64,000 nucleotides of DNA from CANMIH01 sp049116335 (GCA_049116335.1 JAGDYZ010000007.1:124001-188000); one strand, 5' to 3'. Shown: positions 37,631 through 46,612, numbered from the stretch's first letter. Numbers and translations: made by a program. Notes: generated by a model not told the origin, from the letters alone.

Positions 37631-38502
37631 TGCATCCTGCGCCTTCCGTTATCATTTTCACCAGCCTCTCGGGGTTTGGCTTTGGCCTGCTGACTTTTCT
37701 GGGGCTCGGATACCCCGATGTCTCTGGCTGGGTGGCCTTTGTCTTCTTTCTGATCGCCTTTGCACTGGCGGTAGGTGGTCTCTTGGCATCTACTTTTCAC
37801 CTCGGTCACCCAGAGCGTGCGCTCAAGGCCTTTACTCAGTGGCGCTCCTCCTGGCTGAGCCGGGAAGGCCTTTGCGCTGTGGCGGCGCTTTTGGTCATGG
37901 GGCTTTACGCCCTTGGGGTCGTGTTTTTCGAACAGCAGTGGCGTGTGCTCGGCGTTTTGGGCGCGGTGTTCTCTATCGCCACGGTGTTCACCACTTCCAT
38001 GATCTATGCCCAGCTCAAATCCATCCCGCGTTGGAACATGGTTGTGACCCCGGCAATGTTTCTAATGTTCTCTCTGGCGGGCGGCGCCTTGCTAGGCGGA
38101 CAGATCACAGCGGCGCTTGTTCTCTTGATTTTTGCGGCTGCGGTTCAGCTTCTGTACTGGCAGCACGGCGATGGGGCCTTTGCCCGCGCAGCGTCGACAA
38201 TCGGGACGGCGACAGGGCTTGGATCACGAGGAGAGGTGCGCGCCTTTGAGCCACCGCATACCGGCACCAACTATCTGCTTCGTGAATTTGTTCATGTGGT
38301 CGGACGCAAACATGCCCAGAAACTGCGGGTGATCAGCTTTGTACTGGGCTTTGTCCTACCGATCTTGATTTTGTTTGTGCATCCCGGCCATCTGCTTGCA
38401 CTGATCGCGGTTTTGTCGCATGTCGCTGGGGTCTTTGTCTCGCGCTGGTTGTTCTTTGCGCAGGCCGAGCATGTCGTAGGATTGTATTACGGGAAGCGAT
38501 GA
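37630..38502 (+). CDS. soeC: Membrane sulfite dehydrogenase, DmsC-like anchor subunit
   Basis: A 290-residue membrane protein with about eight helices, DmsC family (STFHLGHPERALKAFTQWRSSWLSREGL near residues 57-84 is the conserved quinone-side loop). It anchors SoeAB and transfers electrons to ubiquinone. It starts on the last base of the soeB stop. The NrfD-type alternative is disfavoured by the His-Pro-Glu-Arg loop. Confidence 0.88.
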   Translation: MHPAPSVIIFTSLSGFGFGLLTFLGLGYPDVSGWVAFVFFLIAFALAVGGLLASTFHLGHPERALKAFTQWRSSWLSREGLCAVAALLVMGLYALGVVFFEQQWRVLGVLGAVFSIATVFTTSMIYAQLKSIPRWNMVVTPAMFLMFSLAGGALLGGQITAALVLLIFAAAVQLLYWQHGDGAFARAASTIGTATGLGSRGEVRAFEPPHTGTNYLLREFVHVVGRKHAQKLRVISFVLGFVLPILILFVHPGHLLALIAVLSHVAGVFVSRWLFFAQAEHVVGLYYGKR

Positions 38503-39483
38503 ATGGCCTTTATGCCCGGCTTTGACGAGCAATGGCGCGATGCGCCGGATTTCCTTCATGGAATGACACGGGCGATTTGGGAAGATCATCACTTTGATCA
38601 TCTCAACCGGTACTATGAACCAGAGACCATTCTGCGACAGGCCAGTGGGGTCAGTCGGGGCCAGGCCAACGTGGCCCGCCATGTGCGGGCCGTTGCGGTG
38701 GAACAACCTGACCTGGTCGCGCGCGTCGAGGATGTGATCTGGGTGCCGGTCGGCTTCAAAGGGTTTTTAGCGTCGCAGCGGCTGTATTGCACGGCGACAC
38801 ATGCAGGCGGTGCCTATGCACCGGCTACCCACAAACAATTGACGTACCGAGTGCTGCGCGATCAATGGTGCCGGGGCAATGCGGTGGCTGAGACCTGGGA
38901 AGTCACCGATCAGGGGGCCATATTACGTCAACTGGGTCTGAACCCAGAAGATTGGACGCGCGATCTGATCCGTCGTGAGGGTGGGCCTGCGCAATGCGTC
39001 AAACCACTGACCCCGGCAAATGATCCCATCAGCCCCTATGAAGACAGCGGCAACGACAATCAGTGGGGCCATATGCTTGCGGGGTTGTTGACGCGAATTA
39101 TGCGGGGTGAGCTTGGTGTCATTCCAGGTCAATATGACCCAGCAGCAGAGCTGGCCTATCCCGGTCATATCACCGGGTCTGGTCATTCGGCTGCGTCGAA
39201 GTTCTGGATGCCGCTTTGCGCAGCCTTTCCCAATGCTCAGTTTTCAGTGGCGCATGTGATTGGATTGGAAGATCCGCTCAATCCACCTCGGGCCTCGGTG
39301 CGATGGAGCTTGATAGGCAAACACGACGGATGGGGCAGTTTTGGCGCACCAAGCGGGGCCATGGTGCATGTCATGGGCATCACACATGCCGAGTTTGGTC
39401 CAAACGGTCTGCGGCGCGAATGGACCCTGATCGATGAAACGGCTGTGTGGAAGCAGATCATTTTGGCGCGGGGTGCCGTTTAG
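38503..39483 (+). CDS. Tandem SnoaL-like (NTF2-fold) protein
   Basis: A 326-residue soluble protein starting on the base after the soeC stop, with GGGAAGCG upstream. Two SnoaL-like halves can be seen: about 15-150 (IWEDHHFDHLNRYYEP, GVSRGQANVARHV) and about 190-322 (FWMPLCAAFPNAQFSV, TLIDETAVWKQI). Such folds occur in polyketide cyclases, ester cyclases and small-molecule binding proteins. Coupling with soeC suggests a role in the sulfite/sulfonate unit, but no function can be assigned. Confidence 0.75.
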   Translation: MAFMPGFDEQWRDAPDFLHGMTRAIWEDHHFDHLNRYYEPETILRQASGVSRGQANVARHVRAVAVEQPDLVARVEDVIWVPVGFKGFLASQRLYCTATHAGGAYAPATHKQLTYRVLRDQWCRGNAVAETWEVTDQGAILRQLGLNPEDWTRDLIRREGGPAQCVKPLTPANDPISPYEDSGNDNQWGHMLAGLLTRIMRGELGVIPGQYDPAAELAYPGHITGSGHSAASKFWMPLCAAFPNAQFSVAHVIGLEDPLNPPRASVRWSLIGKHDGWGSFGAPSGAMVHVMGITHAEFGPNGLRREWTLIDETAVWKQIILARGAV

Positions 39484-39510
39484 CCAAACGACACCGCCTA
39501 TTTTGTGGAT

Positions 39511-40089
39511 TTACCCGCGTGAGAAGAAGTCTCCAATGCGGTCAAAGATCGGATCGAGACGACGGTCAAAGAAACGTTTGACCCGAACCCAAACCGCCCA
39601 AAACACGGCGATCAGAAAAACAAGGGTTGCAATGCTGCCCCATGGGATCTCGCGCTCGTCCGGACCCGCGACTTCTTTCATCTTCAAAGCGTTGGGGTAG
39701 ATCGACATCGGAGTGAAACGCCAGCCGTAGTGTTTGACCGCTACCCAGACAGGGGCATCTGCGGTGGACACCAGATTGGTCGCCTCGGCCTGTAAATCCG
39801 CAGTGTCGAATTTGAAGAAGGGTGGCCAGCTCCAGCCCGTGTCTTCGTTGCGGAACACCATGACGCTGTCATCGGGGTATTGGCTTTGGATGAAGAAGAC
39901 ATCACGGGGTGCGGTGGCATCGCTTCCGGTGTCGGCCTGCGCCCAAAACAGGCTGTTGCCGCCGGGGTTTTCTCGCTTTTCATAGGTTCCGGTGACCCGC
40001 ACAACATCCCACTGTGGCAGGGTGTAATGCAGCACGGCCCCGACAAACAGCCAGAACGCCAGAATAAATACCCATTTCACATATGCCAT
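39511..40089 (-). CDS. DUF1523 family membrane protein
   Basis: A 192-residue protein with a hydrophobic N-terminal segment (residues 5-24), a periplasmic domain with WDVVRVTGTYEKRE and NEDTGWSWPPFFKFD, and a second membrane helix near residues 150-168 followed by a basic tail. This is the DUF1523 layout, a family frequent in Rhodobacterales. Function unknown. Convergent with the SnoaL-like gene, 27 bases apart. Confidence 0.8.
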   Translation of the reverse strand: MAYVKWVFILAFWLFVGAVLHYTLPQWDVVRVTGTYEKRENPGGNSLFWAQADTGSDATAPRDVFFIQSQYPDDSVMVFRNEDTGWSWPPFFKFDTADLQAEATNLVSTADAPVWVAVKHYGWRFTPMSIYPNALKMKEVAGPDEREIPWGSIATLVFLIAVFWAVWVRVKRFFDRRLDPIFDRIGDFFSRG

Positions 40090-40164
40090 GCCGGTCCCCT
40101 GTGACGTCTCAAAATGTTTCTTTCACCTGACGAGATTTGATCGGAAAATCAACCGTTCGCGGTG

Positions 40165-40497
40165 TCACCAGACCGCAGTTTTCCAGCGGCGCGGCGCAGT
40201 TGTAACAACAAGCGCCAGAACAGGCGCCCAGATCAGCGCCGCTTTGGCGCCGAGGTTCAATAAGTGCCAGATCCCGTCACTGCGCCCCAGAAGTGCAATC
40301 ATTTGCGATGATGGGGCTTGAAGGCTATAGACCCCTGCGAAGATCGCGGCAGAAATCATCCACAGCGCCCCCGCTGAAAGCACGGCTCCTAACGCAAGCC
40401 CCGGAATTGTTTCCGGCACCAACCGTTCGATCAGTCGCGGAATACCGATAGCGCATCCGAGGATCAGCAGGATTGGGAGGGCGACATAGAGTATCAT
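40165..40497 (-). CDS. Small hypothetical membrane protein
   Basis: A 110-residue protein with about three hydrophobic helices (near residues 2-20, 32-58 and 82-101) and a basic C-terminus. The start codon has no good ribosome site. It lies 41 bases after the TetR gene on the same strand and may be co-transcribed. No family recognised. Confidence 0.5.
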   Translation of the reverse strand: MILYVALPILLILGCAIGIPRLIERLVPETIPGLALGAVLSAGALWMISAAIFAGVYSLQAPSSQMIALLGRSDGIWHLLNLGAKAALIWAPVLALVVTTAPRRWKTAVW

Positions 40498-40538
40498 GTC
40501 GTTGAAATGGGGGCTTAGAGGCGCTGCGGCAAGAGGCG

Positions 40539-41117
40539 TTACGTGACGGGCTTAAGCCAAACCTGCAAATACTCGACCAGACGTTCTTCCATGGGCTTTC
40601 CGCTGTGTAGGGCGCAAAAGTGCAAGGCAAGCACCTGGAGCAGAAAGGCTTGAATGCCTTCCGCCAGCAGTTCAGAATCCGCATCTGTGCGCCATGGGCC
40701 GCGCTCGATCCAATGAGATAAAATCTCAAGTTGCTGGCCAAAGCTCATGGCAATTGGTCCGATTGCATCACAGGCTGCTGCACCGGATTTTCGCAAAATC
40801 ACATCGAATACATAGCGTTCGCAGGACATGAAACTAAGCAAGGGGACCAGTTCAGCGACCAGTGCTTCAACACTTTGCGGCACCTCACGGTTTCGCATGT
40901 CACGGAACATATCACCCATCTGACCGCCGATGATTTCGTCCAATAGGGCATCTTTGTCGGCAAAATGCGCAAAGAAGGTGCCTTTGGCCACGCCGGCGCG
41001 TTTGACAACCTGATCGGCTCTGAGCCCACCAAAACCATGTTCGGCGATCACGTCCCGGGCCGCCGCCAAAAGTTTGGCGCGTGTTTTCAATGTGCGTTGC
41101 TGGACAGGTTTGGTCAT
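40539..41117 (-). CDS. TetR family transcriptional regulator
   Basis: A 192-residue repressor. The N-terminal helix-turn-helix is TRAKLLAAARDVIAEHGFGGLRADQVVKRAGVAKGTFFAHF split over residues 11-51, with the usual GTFFAHFADKDALL recognition end. The C-terminal ligand domain is unassigned. The ATG at 41117 was chosen because the helix-turn-helix begins about 10 residues later; an upstream start runs into the operators. It is divergent from a quinone reductase-like gene across three matching inverted repeats. Confidence 0.9.
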   Translation of the reverse strand: MTKPVQQRTLKTRAKLLAAARDVIAEHGFGGLRADQVVKRAGVAKGTFFAHFADKDALLDEIIGGQMGDMFRDMRNREVPQSVEALVAELVPLLSFMSCERYVFDVILRKSGAAACDAIGPIAMSFGQQLEILSHWIERGPWRTDADSELLAEGIQAFLLQVLALHFCALHSGKPMEERLVEYLQVWLKPVT

Positions 41118-41138
41118 GAAGCACCGATAATCAAGTTT

Positions 41139-41201
41139 TTGACTGTGGTCAAATTTGATATTGACCGTGGTCATTTTTTACCAAATATTGACCGCAGTCA
41201 A
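41139..41201. promoter_or_regulatory. Three inverted-repeat operators between the TetR gene and the NAD(P)H oxidoreductase gene
   Basis: Three 14-base copies of TTGAC-N4-GTCAA: TTGACTGTGGTCAA (41139-41152), TTGACCGTGGTCAT (41161-41174, one mismatch) and TTGACCGCAGTCAA (41188-41201). Centres are 22 and 27 bases apart. They fill the 99-base divergent promoter, as expected for the TetR protein repressing both itself and the oxidoreductase. Confidence 0.75.
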
Positions 41202-41216
41202 TTTTGGAGAGTCGTT

Positions 41217-41807
41217 ATGACCAAGAAAGTCCTCGTGCTGGACGCGCACCCTGTAGACGATACGCTCAACCGCCATCTGGCCCTCGGATATGCAGATGCG
41301 GCGAAGGAGGCTGGTCACGATGTGCGGCTGATTAAACTTTCGGACATGGAATTTGACCCGGATTTTGGCCAAACCCACTATAGTCAGACAAAGCCCCTAG
41401 AGGAGGATCTGGAGCAGTTTATGCTGTCGATTGAATGGTGTGATCACTTTGTCATGACCGTTCCGATGTGGTGGGGTGGGTTTCCTGCGAAGACCAAGGC
41501 GTTGTTTGATCGGGCGTTGATGGCTGGCCGGGCCTTTGATACGCGCAATCGCAATTTTCTGGGCCTGCCTGCTCCGATGCTCACCGGGAAAAGCGGCCGT
41601 GTTCTTGTGACCTCAGATACGCCAAAGGTGTTCCAGACCTTGGTTTACGGCAACGCCTTCCAAAACCAGATCCGAAGACAGATCCTGAGCTTTGTTGGGA
41701 TCAAACCTGCGAAATTCACCTGGTTTGCGGCGGCGGGTAAGCCCAAAACCGGCGCAGTCGCCAATTGGCTCAATCAGGCGCAAAAACTTGGCCGCGCAGC
41801 AGCTTAG
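41217..41807 (+). CDS. NAD(P)H dehydrogenase (quinone)-like flavodoxin-fold oxidoreductase
   Basis: A 196-residue member of the NQO/MdaB/KefF flavodoxin-like family. It has VLVLDAHPVDDTLNRHLA at the N-terminus (FMN/FAD phosphate loop), VMTVPMWWGGFPAKTKALFDR near residue 80 and a C-terminal KFTWFAAAG. ATG at 41217 with GGAGAG upstream. Probably a two-electron quinone or azo reductase in a detoxification response, controlled by the adjacent TetR. Confidence 0.88.
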   Translation: MTKKVLVLDAHPVDDTLNRHLALGYADAAKEAGHDVRLIKLSDMEFDPDFGQTHYSQTKPLEEDLEQFMLSIEWCDHFVMTVPMWWGGFPAKTKALFDRALMAGRAFDTRNRNFLGLPAPMLTGKSGRVLVTSDTPKVFQTLVYGNAFQNQIRRQILSFVGIKPAKFTWFAAAGKPKTGAVANWLNQAQKLGRAAA

Positions 41808-41940
41808 GTGTTGAACCGCGACCATCCAGCCGATGTGCCGCCCTAAAATATACACTTGAAACACACTTTTCTTCACATTTCCGCGACGGAAACTGCGATC
41901 CCCGACGTTCCAGTTAAACCCAACAACTGGAGGTAAACCC

Positions 41941-43413
41941 ATGAGACACATGGTTTGGCTGGCCCTTGCGGCCGGTCCGGGGATGGTGTGTGCCGAAACA
42001 CTCGATCCCGTCGATCAGGCATACCTAAATTCGTTGATAGACACCCAAGGCATGGCGGCGGCGTTCGACTTTGCCTTTGAGGCCGGGGATGAGCTGACAG
42101 AACACAGCTTTGATGCGGCCTCAGGCGTGGGAGCCCATGTGGGCGAGGGGCGGCGATTTACTCGTTTCCCGCGCGCGGACCTGAATGGACCCGGTGAATG
42201 GGCGACCCATGTCCCCAAACGCGAAGGCGGGGCCAACGCCACATCTTGTATCGCCTGTCACAATGCGCCCGAAGCCAATGGGGCAGGGGATGTGGCCCTG
42301 AATGCGGTGATTGACCCCAATCATACTGGCGATCCAAGTAAGTTCCTTGAACGCAACACCCTGCATCTCTTTGCGCTTGGGATCCCGCAACGCATCGCCG
42401 AGGAAATGAGTGGAGAGCTATACCGCCACCGCGACGCCTTGCGCACCCTGTCTTGTGGTGCAGGTCAGGGGCAAATCGATCTGATGGCGAAGGGGATTGA
42501 ATTTGGGACATTGTCGGCGACACGCACCCAAAAAGCACCCTGCAAGGTCAGTTTCGACACCTCTCTGGTGACAGGTGTTGATCCGGATCTGGTGATCAAA
42601 CCCTTTGGATGGAAGGGCAATCACGCCACCATCCGTGCGTTCACCCGTGGTGCCGCGCATAATGAACTGGGCTTGCAGGCGGTTGAGCTTGTCGGTGATC
42701 AGGATGGTGATTACGACGGTGTGACGCATGAGCTGACGGTGGGCGACATGACAGCCCTCACCATCTATATGGCGGCGTTGGAACGACCGACATCGTTGTT
42801 AGAGTTGGCAGCGCAGGGTGTGATTGATCTGGATGACGCACACCGGGCCGAGATCACAATGGGTGAACGGCGTATGGCCGAGGTGGGTTGTACCAGCTGC
42901 CACCAACCCAAGCTGCCCATTGCCGATCCTGTCTTTTCTGAACCCAGTCAGACGGAGGGCTTTCACGATGTGATCTTCCCGGATGGCAGCAGTCCCGCAG
43001 AGCACGCCATGACAACGGCAGTCACATTTGATCTGACGCGAGATCAGCCGAACAACCGTTTGGAGGGTGCGCACCTGGGCGCCGTTCCCATGGTGGACGG
43101 TGTGGCACAGGCGGAGTGGTACAGCGATTTCCGGCGTCACGATATGGGCGAAGCGCTGGCCGATCCGGAGGGGTCACAGGGCATCGAACGAAGACACTGG
43201 TTAACGCGTTCTTTGGCGGGGGTGGGGTCAACCGGGCCATGGTTACATGACGGTCGTGCAACGACCCTGCATGAGGCGATCGTGGCGCATGGGGGTGCAG
43301 CACTGTCCAGTCGTGACGCCTATCAGGCTTTGCCTGATGCGCATCAGGCCGAGATCGTCGCATTTCTTGAAAATCTGGTGATCCATAAAACGGATGAAGA
43401 CGAGGATCACTGA
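41941..43413 (+). CDS. Di-heme c-type oxidoreductase (thiol oxidoreductase family)
   Basis: A 490-residue exported cytochrome. A signal peptide ends near residue 18 (MVCA). Two heme-binding motifs are present: CIACH at 103-107 and CTSCH at 317-321. The C-terminal PWLHDGRATTLHEAIVAHGG is characteristic of the di-heme oxidoreductase (DHOR) family. It acts in the periplasm; the substrate is unknown. Good ribosome site (CTGGAGGTAA). It stands alone and ends in a shared terminator with creatinase. Confidence 0.85.
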   Translation: MRHMVWLALAAGPGMVCAETLDPVDQAYLNSLIDTQGMAAAFDFAFEAGDELTEHSFDAASGVGAHVGEGRRFTRFPRADLNGPGEWATHVPKREGGANATSCIACHNAPEANGAGDVALNAVIDPNHTGDPSKFLERNTLHLFALGIPQRIAEEMSGELYRHRDALRTLSCGAGQGQIDLMAKGIEFGTLSATRTQKAPCKVSFDTSLVTGVDPDLVIKPFGWKGNHATIRAFTRGAAHNELGLQAVELVGDQDGDYDGVTHELTVGDMTALTIYMAALERPTSLLELAAQGVIDLDDAHRAEITMGERRMAEVGCTSCHQPKLPIADPVFSEPSQTEGFHDVIFPDGSSPAEHAMTTAVTFDLTRDQPNNRLEGAHLGAVPMVDGVAQAEWYSDFRRHDMGEALADPEGSQGIERRHWLTRSLAGVGSTGPWLHDGRATTLHEAIVAHGGAALSSRDAYQALPDAHQAEIVAFLENLVIHKTDEDEDH

Positions 43414-43420
43414 ATGAAAA

Positions 43421-43444
43421 AGGCCGGGGAGTACTCCCCGGCCT
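43421..43444. terminator. Bidirectional terminator between the di-heme gene and creatinase
   Basis: A perfect 24-base palindrome (AGGCCGGGGAGT and its complement), flanked by GAAAAA on one side and TGTTTT on the other, so it works in both directions between two convergent genes. Confidence 0.85.
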
Positions 43445-43451
43445 CGCTGTT

Positions 43452-44663
43452 TTAGCTGACCACGTTAAACTCGGGGCCGTAGGGGTAGCCCGTGATGTTT
43501 TCGTTGCCGTCTTCGGTGATGAACAGAATGTCATGCTCACGGTAACCACCCGCGCCCGGCTGGCCCTCGGGGATGGTCAGCATGGGTTCCATCGAAATCA
43601 CCATGCCGGGCTCAAGAACCGTGTCGATATCTTCACGCAGCTCAAGACCCGCTTCGCGACCATAGTAGTGCGACAGCACACCAAAGGAATGGCCGTAGCC
43701 AAACGTGCGGTATTGCAGCAGATCGCGTTCTGCGAAGAAATCGTTGATCTTATGCGTGACCTCGGCACAGCTGACACCGGGTTTCAGCAACGACATGCCA
43801 TATTCATGCGCCGCCACATTGGCTTCCCAGATTTTCAGGCTCGCAGGGTCAACCTCTTCCACAAACATCGTGCGTTCGAGCGCGGTGTAGTACCCTGAAA
43901 TCATTGGAAAGGTGTTGAGCGACAGGATGTCCCCGCGCTGCAACTGGCGTGAGGTCACCGGGTTGTGTGCGCCATCGGTGTTGATGCCCGACTGGAACCA
44001 AACCCAGGTGTCGCGATATTCGGCATCGGGAAAGCGTTTGGCGATCTCCAGCTCCATGGCGTCACGCCCGGCCATCGCGACATCAATCTCGCGCGCCCCC
44101 GCTTTGACCGCGTCTTTGATGGCATAGCCGCCAACGTCCGCCACCTGCGCGCCATGGCGGATCATGTCCAACTCAGCCGCCGATTTCGACATGCGCTGCA
44201 CCATGGTTGCGGGTGCGATGTCTTTGGTCTCGGAGGGCGACAGGAACTCATCCAGCAGCGCCTTTTGTACCAGCGAGATATGGTCACCTTCATAGCCAAT
44301 CACCTTACCGCTTCCGGTAACCGAGTGAATGGCGCGCCAGTAGTTGTTTCGCTGCCAATCGGTGTAGGTGATGTTGTCTGCATGACTGCGGCGCCAAGGC
44401 TGAGCCGCATCGATCCCGGCGCTGATGGTCACACTTTCGGTTGGGGTGACAACCAGACCATAGGGGCGGCCAAAGGCGCAGTAGAGAAACCCCGAATAGT
44501 AGGAAATGTTGTGCATCGAGGTGAAGACGCAGGCATCTACACCGGCATCTGCCATACGGGCGCGCAGGCCAGCGAGACGCGCATCGTACTCTTCGGATGC
44601 AAATGGCAGGATCTTTTCACCTTGGTGAAAACGATACATCTGGGGACGGTCGATAGTCGACAT
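43452..44663 (-). CDS. Creatinase (creatine amidinohydrolase), M24 fold
   Basis: A 403-residue pita-bread-fold hydrolase, the length of Pseudomonas creatinase, which cuts creatine to sarcosine and urea. Segments recalled from that enzyme are conserved: NISYYSGFLYCAFGRPY near residue 50, TDWQRNNYW, SGINTDGAHNPVTSRQL with the catalytic His near 230, and GYGHSFGVLSHYYGREAG, EPGMVISMEPM, GGYREHDIL near the C-terminus. The ATG at 44663 follows AAGGAGGG; 51 further upstream codons are open but unrelated. Other M24 members (Xaa-Pro peptidase, DddP) are less similar. No sarcosine oxidase or urease gene lies nearby. Confidence 0.88.
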   Translation of the reverse strand: MSTIDRPQMYRFHQGEKILPFASEEYDARLAGLRARMADAGVDACVFTSMHNISYYSGFLYCAFGRPYGLVVTPTESVTISAGIDAAQPWRRSHADNITYTDWQRNNYWRAIHSVTGSGKVIGYEGDHISLVQKALLDEFLSPSETKDIAPATMVQRMSKSAAELDMIRHGAQVADVGGYAIKDAVKAGAREIDVAMAGRDAMELEIAKRFPDAEYRDTWVWFQSGINTDGAHNPVTSRQLQRGDILSLNTFPMISGYYTALERTMFVEEVDPASLKIWEANVAAHEYGMSLLKPGVSCAEVTHKINDFFAERDLLQYRTFGYGHSFGVLSHYYGREAGLELREDIDTVLEPGMVISMEPMLTIPEGQPGAGGYREHDILFITEDGNENITGYPYGPEFNVVS

Positions 44664-44923
44664 GAAACCCTCCTTTTCGGCGGAGGGGCCATGTACGGGC
44701 CTTCCTCCACCATTTGGCAAAGCAAGGTCCGGGCGTGCAGGACGGATCAAGAGCATTTTAAGGCGACGCCATCGCCAGCTCGCCGCGACTTTGCGCCGAG
44801 TGCGGAGATTTGGCAAGAGTGAAAATGTGGCGAATTGGTGAGGCGAGGGGCTCGATCAAGAACCAAAGATCTTGAGGTTGCTTCGCGCGATCAAAACGGT
44901 GCCACCAAACCTTTGATTTCAAA
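44664..44923 (-). promoter_or_regulatory. Creatinase leader region
   Basis: About 260 bases without a supportable gene. Near the creatinase start is a stem GGAGG-GGCC/GGCC-TT-CCTCC (about 44683-44709). No known riboswitch consensus was recognised. The rest is featureless. Confidence 0.3.
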
Positions 44924-44948
44924 TCAGGCGGGTGCATGACCCGCCTGA
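44924..44948 (-). terminator. Terminator of the succinate-semialdehyde dehydrogenase gene
   Basis: A perfect 10-bp stem TCAGGCGGGT/ACCCGCCTGA with a 5-base loop, 12 bases past the stop codon; on the minus strand it is followed by TTTGAAAT. Confidence 0.75.
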
Positions 44949-44960
44949 AATAGCGTAAGC

Positions 44961-46424
44961 TTAAACGCTCATGCAGACGTATTTCATTTCGAGGTAGTCC
45001 TCGATGCCATGGTGGCTTCCTTCGCGACCGAGACCTGATTGCTTGACCCCACCAAAGGGCGCCACTTCGGTTGAAATGATGCCGGTGTTCACACCCACGA
45101 TGCCATATTCCAGCGCCTCAGCAACCTTATACACGCGGCTCAGGTCTTTGGCGTAGAAGTAGGAAGCCAGGCCAAAGATGGTGTCATTGGCGAGCTCGAT
45201 CACTTCGTCTTCATCGTCAAATTTGAACAGCGGTGCAAAGGGGCCAAAGGTTTCTTCGGTGGCAACAGCCATATCGCGGGTCACGCCTTTGACGATGGTC
45301 GGCGCAAGGAAGTTGCCCGGTGCGTCTGGGGTTGCGCCGGCAAAAATGACCTCACCACCTTTGGCGGTGGCATCCGCCACGTGCTCTTGCACCTTGGTGA
45401 TCGCCGCCGGAGAGATCAGCGGGCCCAGATCGGTGCCTGCGTCCATGCCGTCGCCGACTTTCATCTTAGCCACCCGCGCGGTCAGCTTTTCGGCAAAGGC
45501 ATCATAGACTCCGGCCTGTACATAGATGCGGTTGGCGCAGACACAGGTCTGACCGTTGTTGCGGAATTTGCACATGATGGCGCCCTCAACAGCGGCATCA
45601 AGGTCGGCGTCGTCGAAGACGATGAAAGGGGCATTGCCACCCAGCTCCATCGAACATTTCATCACGCTGTCCGCGGCCTGACGCAACAGGATACGACCAA
45701 CTTGAGTTGACCCGGTGAAGGTCAGCTTACGCACCTTGTCGTTTTCACAGAACTCCAGTCCAACATCCGAGGCTGCCGACGAGGGCAGAATGTTGAACAC
45801 ACCCGCAGGAATGCCTGCGCGTTCGGCCAGAACCGCGAGTGCTGTGGCCGACAAAGGTGTTTCAGTTGCCGGACGCCCAACAAAGGCACAACCCGCCGCA
45901 AGGGCTGGCGCGGCCTTACGGGTGATCATGGCGTTGGGGAAGTTCCATGGCGTGATCGAGGCGGCGACCCCAATCGGCTGTTTCATCACGGTGATACGTT
46001 TGTCACGCGCGTGACCGGGGATGGTTTCGCCGTAGATACGCTTGGCCTCTTCAGCGAAGAATTCGATGAACGACGCACCATAGGCAACTTCGCCTTTAGC
46101 TTCTGCCAGAGGTTTGCCCTGCTCAGCGGTCATGATGAGCCCCAGATCATCCTGGTTTTCCATCAGCAAGTTGAACCACTTGCGCAGCACATTTGCGCGC
46201 TCTTTTCCGGTCCACTGGGCCCAGTCTTTTTGCGCAACATAAGCGGCGTCGATCGCCTCGGCGACCTGGTCGCGGGTCAGGTCGGTCACCTGTGCAATCA
46301 CATCGCCCCGCGCAGGGTTGGTCACATCAAAGGTCGCGCCTTCAATCCATTGGCCATTAACATAAGCCCGGGTTTCCAGAAGGCTGGGATCTTTGAGAAG
46401 GCTTTTCAGATTGGTCTCGCTCAC
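44961..46424 (-). CDS. gabD: NAD(P)-dependent succinate-semialdehyde dehydrogenase
   Basis: A 487-residue aldehyde dehydrogenase. It has ASITPWNFPNAMITRK for the cofactor, ELGGNAPFIVFDDADLDAA with the general-base Glu, and FRNNGQTCVCANR with the nucleophile Cys and the adjacent second Cys typical of GabD redox control. The C-terminal GGVKQSGLGREGSHHGIEDYLE is also GabD-like. A GTG at 46424 with GGGAG 8 bases upstream is the likely start; an ATG 23 codons earlier is less well placed. Oxidises succinate semialdehyde to succinate; a related semialdehyde is possible. Confidence 0.9.
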   Translation of the reverse strand: MSETNLKSLLKDPSLLETRAYVNGQWIEGATFDVTNPARGDVIAQVTDLTRDQVAEAIDAAYVAQKDWAQWTGKERANVLRKWFNLLMENQDDLGLIMTAEQGKPLAEAKGEVAYGASFIEFFAEEAKRIYGETIPGHARDKRITVMKQPIGVAASITPWNFPNAMITRKAAPALAAGCAFVGRPATETPLSATALAVLAERAGIPAGVFNILPSSAASDVGLEFCENDKVRKLTFTGSTQVGRILLRQAADSVMKCSMELGGNAPFIVFDDADLDAAVEGAIMCKFRNNGQTCVCANRIYVQAGVYDAFAEKLTARVAKMKVGDGMDAGTDLGPLISPAAITKVQEHVADATAKGGEVIFAGATPDAPGNFLAPTIVKGVTRDMAVATEETFGPFAPLFKFDDEDEVIELANDTIFGLASYFYAKDLSRVYKVAEALEYGIVGVNTGIISTEVAPFGGVKQSGLGREGSHHGIEDYLEMKYVCMSV

Positions 46425-46612
46425 GGTGCGACTCCCTTGGTCAAGATTTTGAGCAAATTCTGAGCATTTAAAGCGGCAAATGTATAGGCCCAAAATGCGG
46501 GTTTCGCTGTTCCAGACACAGCTCGGCCCGCAAAAGGTATTGGTCTGGCTCTATGCGCCACCGGTTATGTCCGGCTAGCGTCGACACATGATTTTGGAAC
46601 AAGAGGTTTGAT

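Noticed and set aside
43452..44663. DddP-type DMSP lyase as identity of the M24 protein
   Set aside because: DddP is longer and differs at the N-terminus; this protein follows creatinase closely through the SGINTDGAHNPVT and GYGHSFG segments.
43965..44822. 285-codon plus-strand open frame
   Set aside because: Antisense to creatinase.
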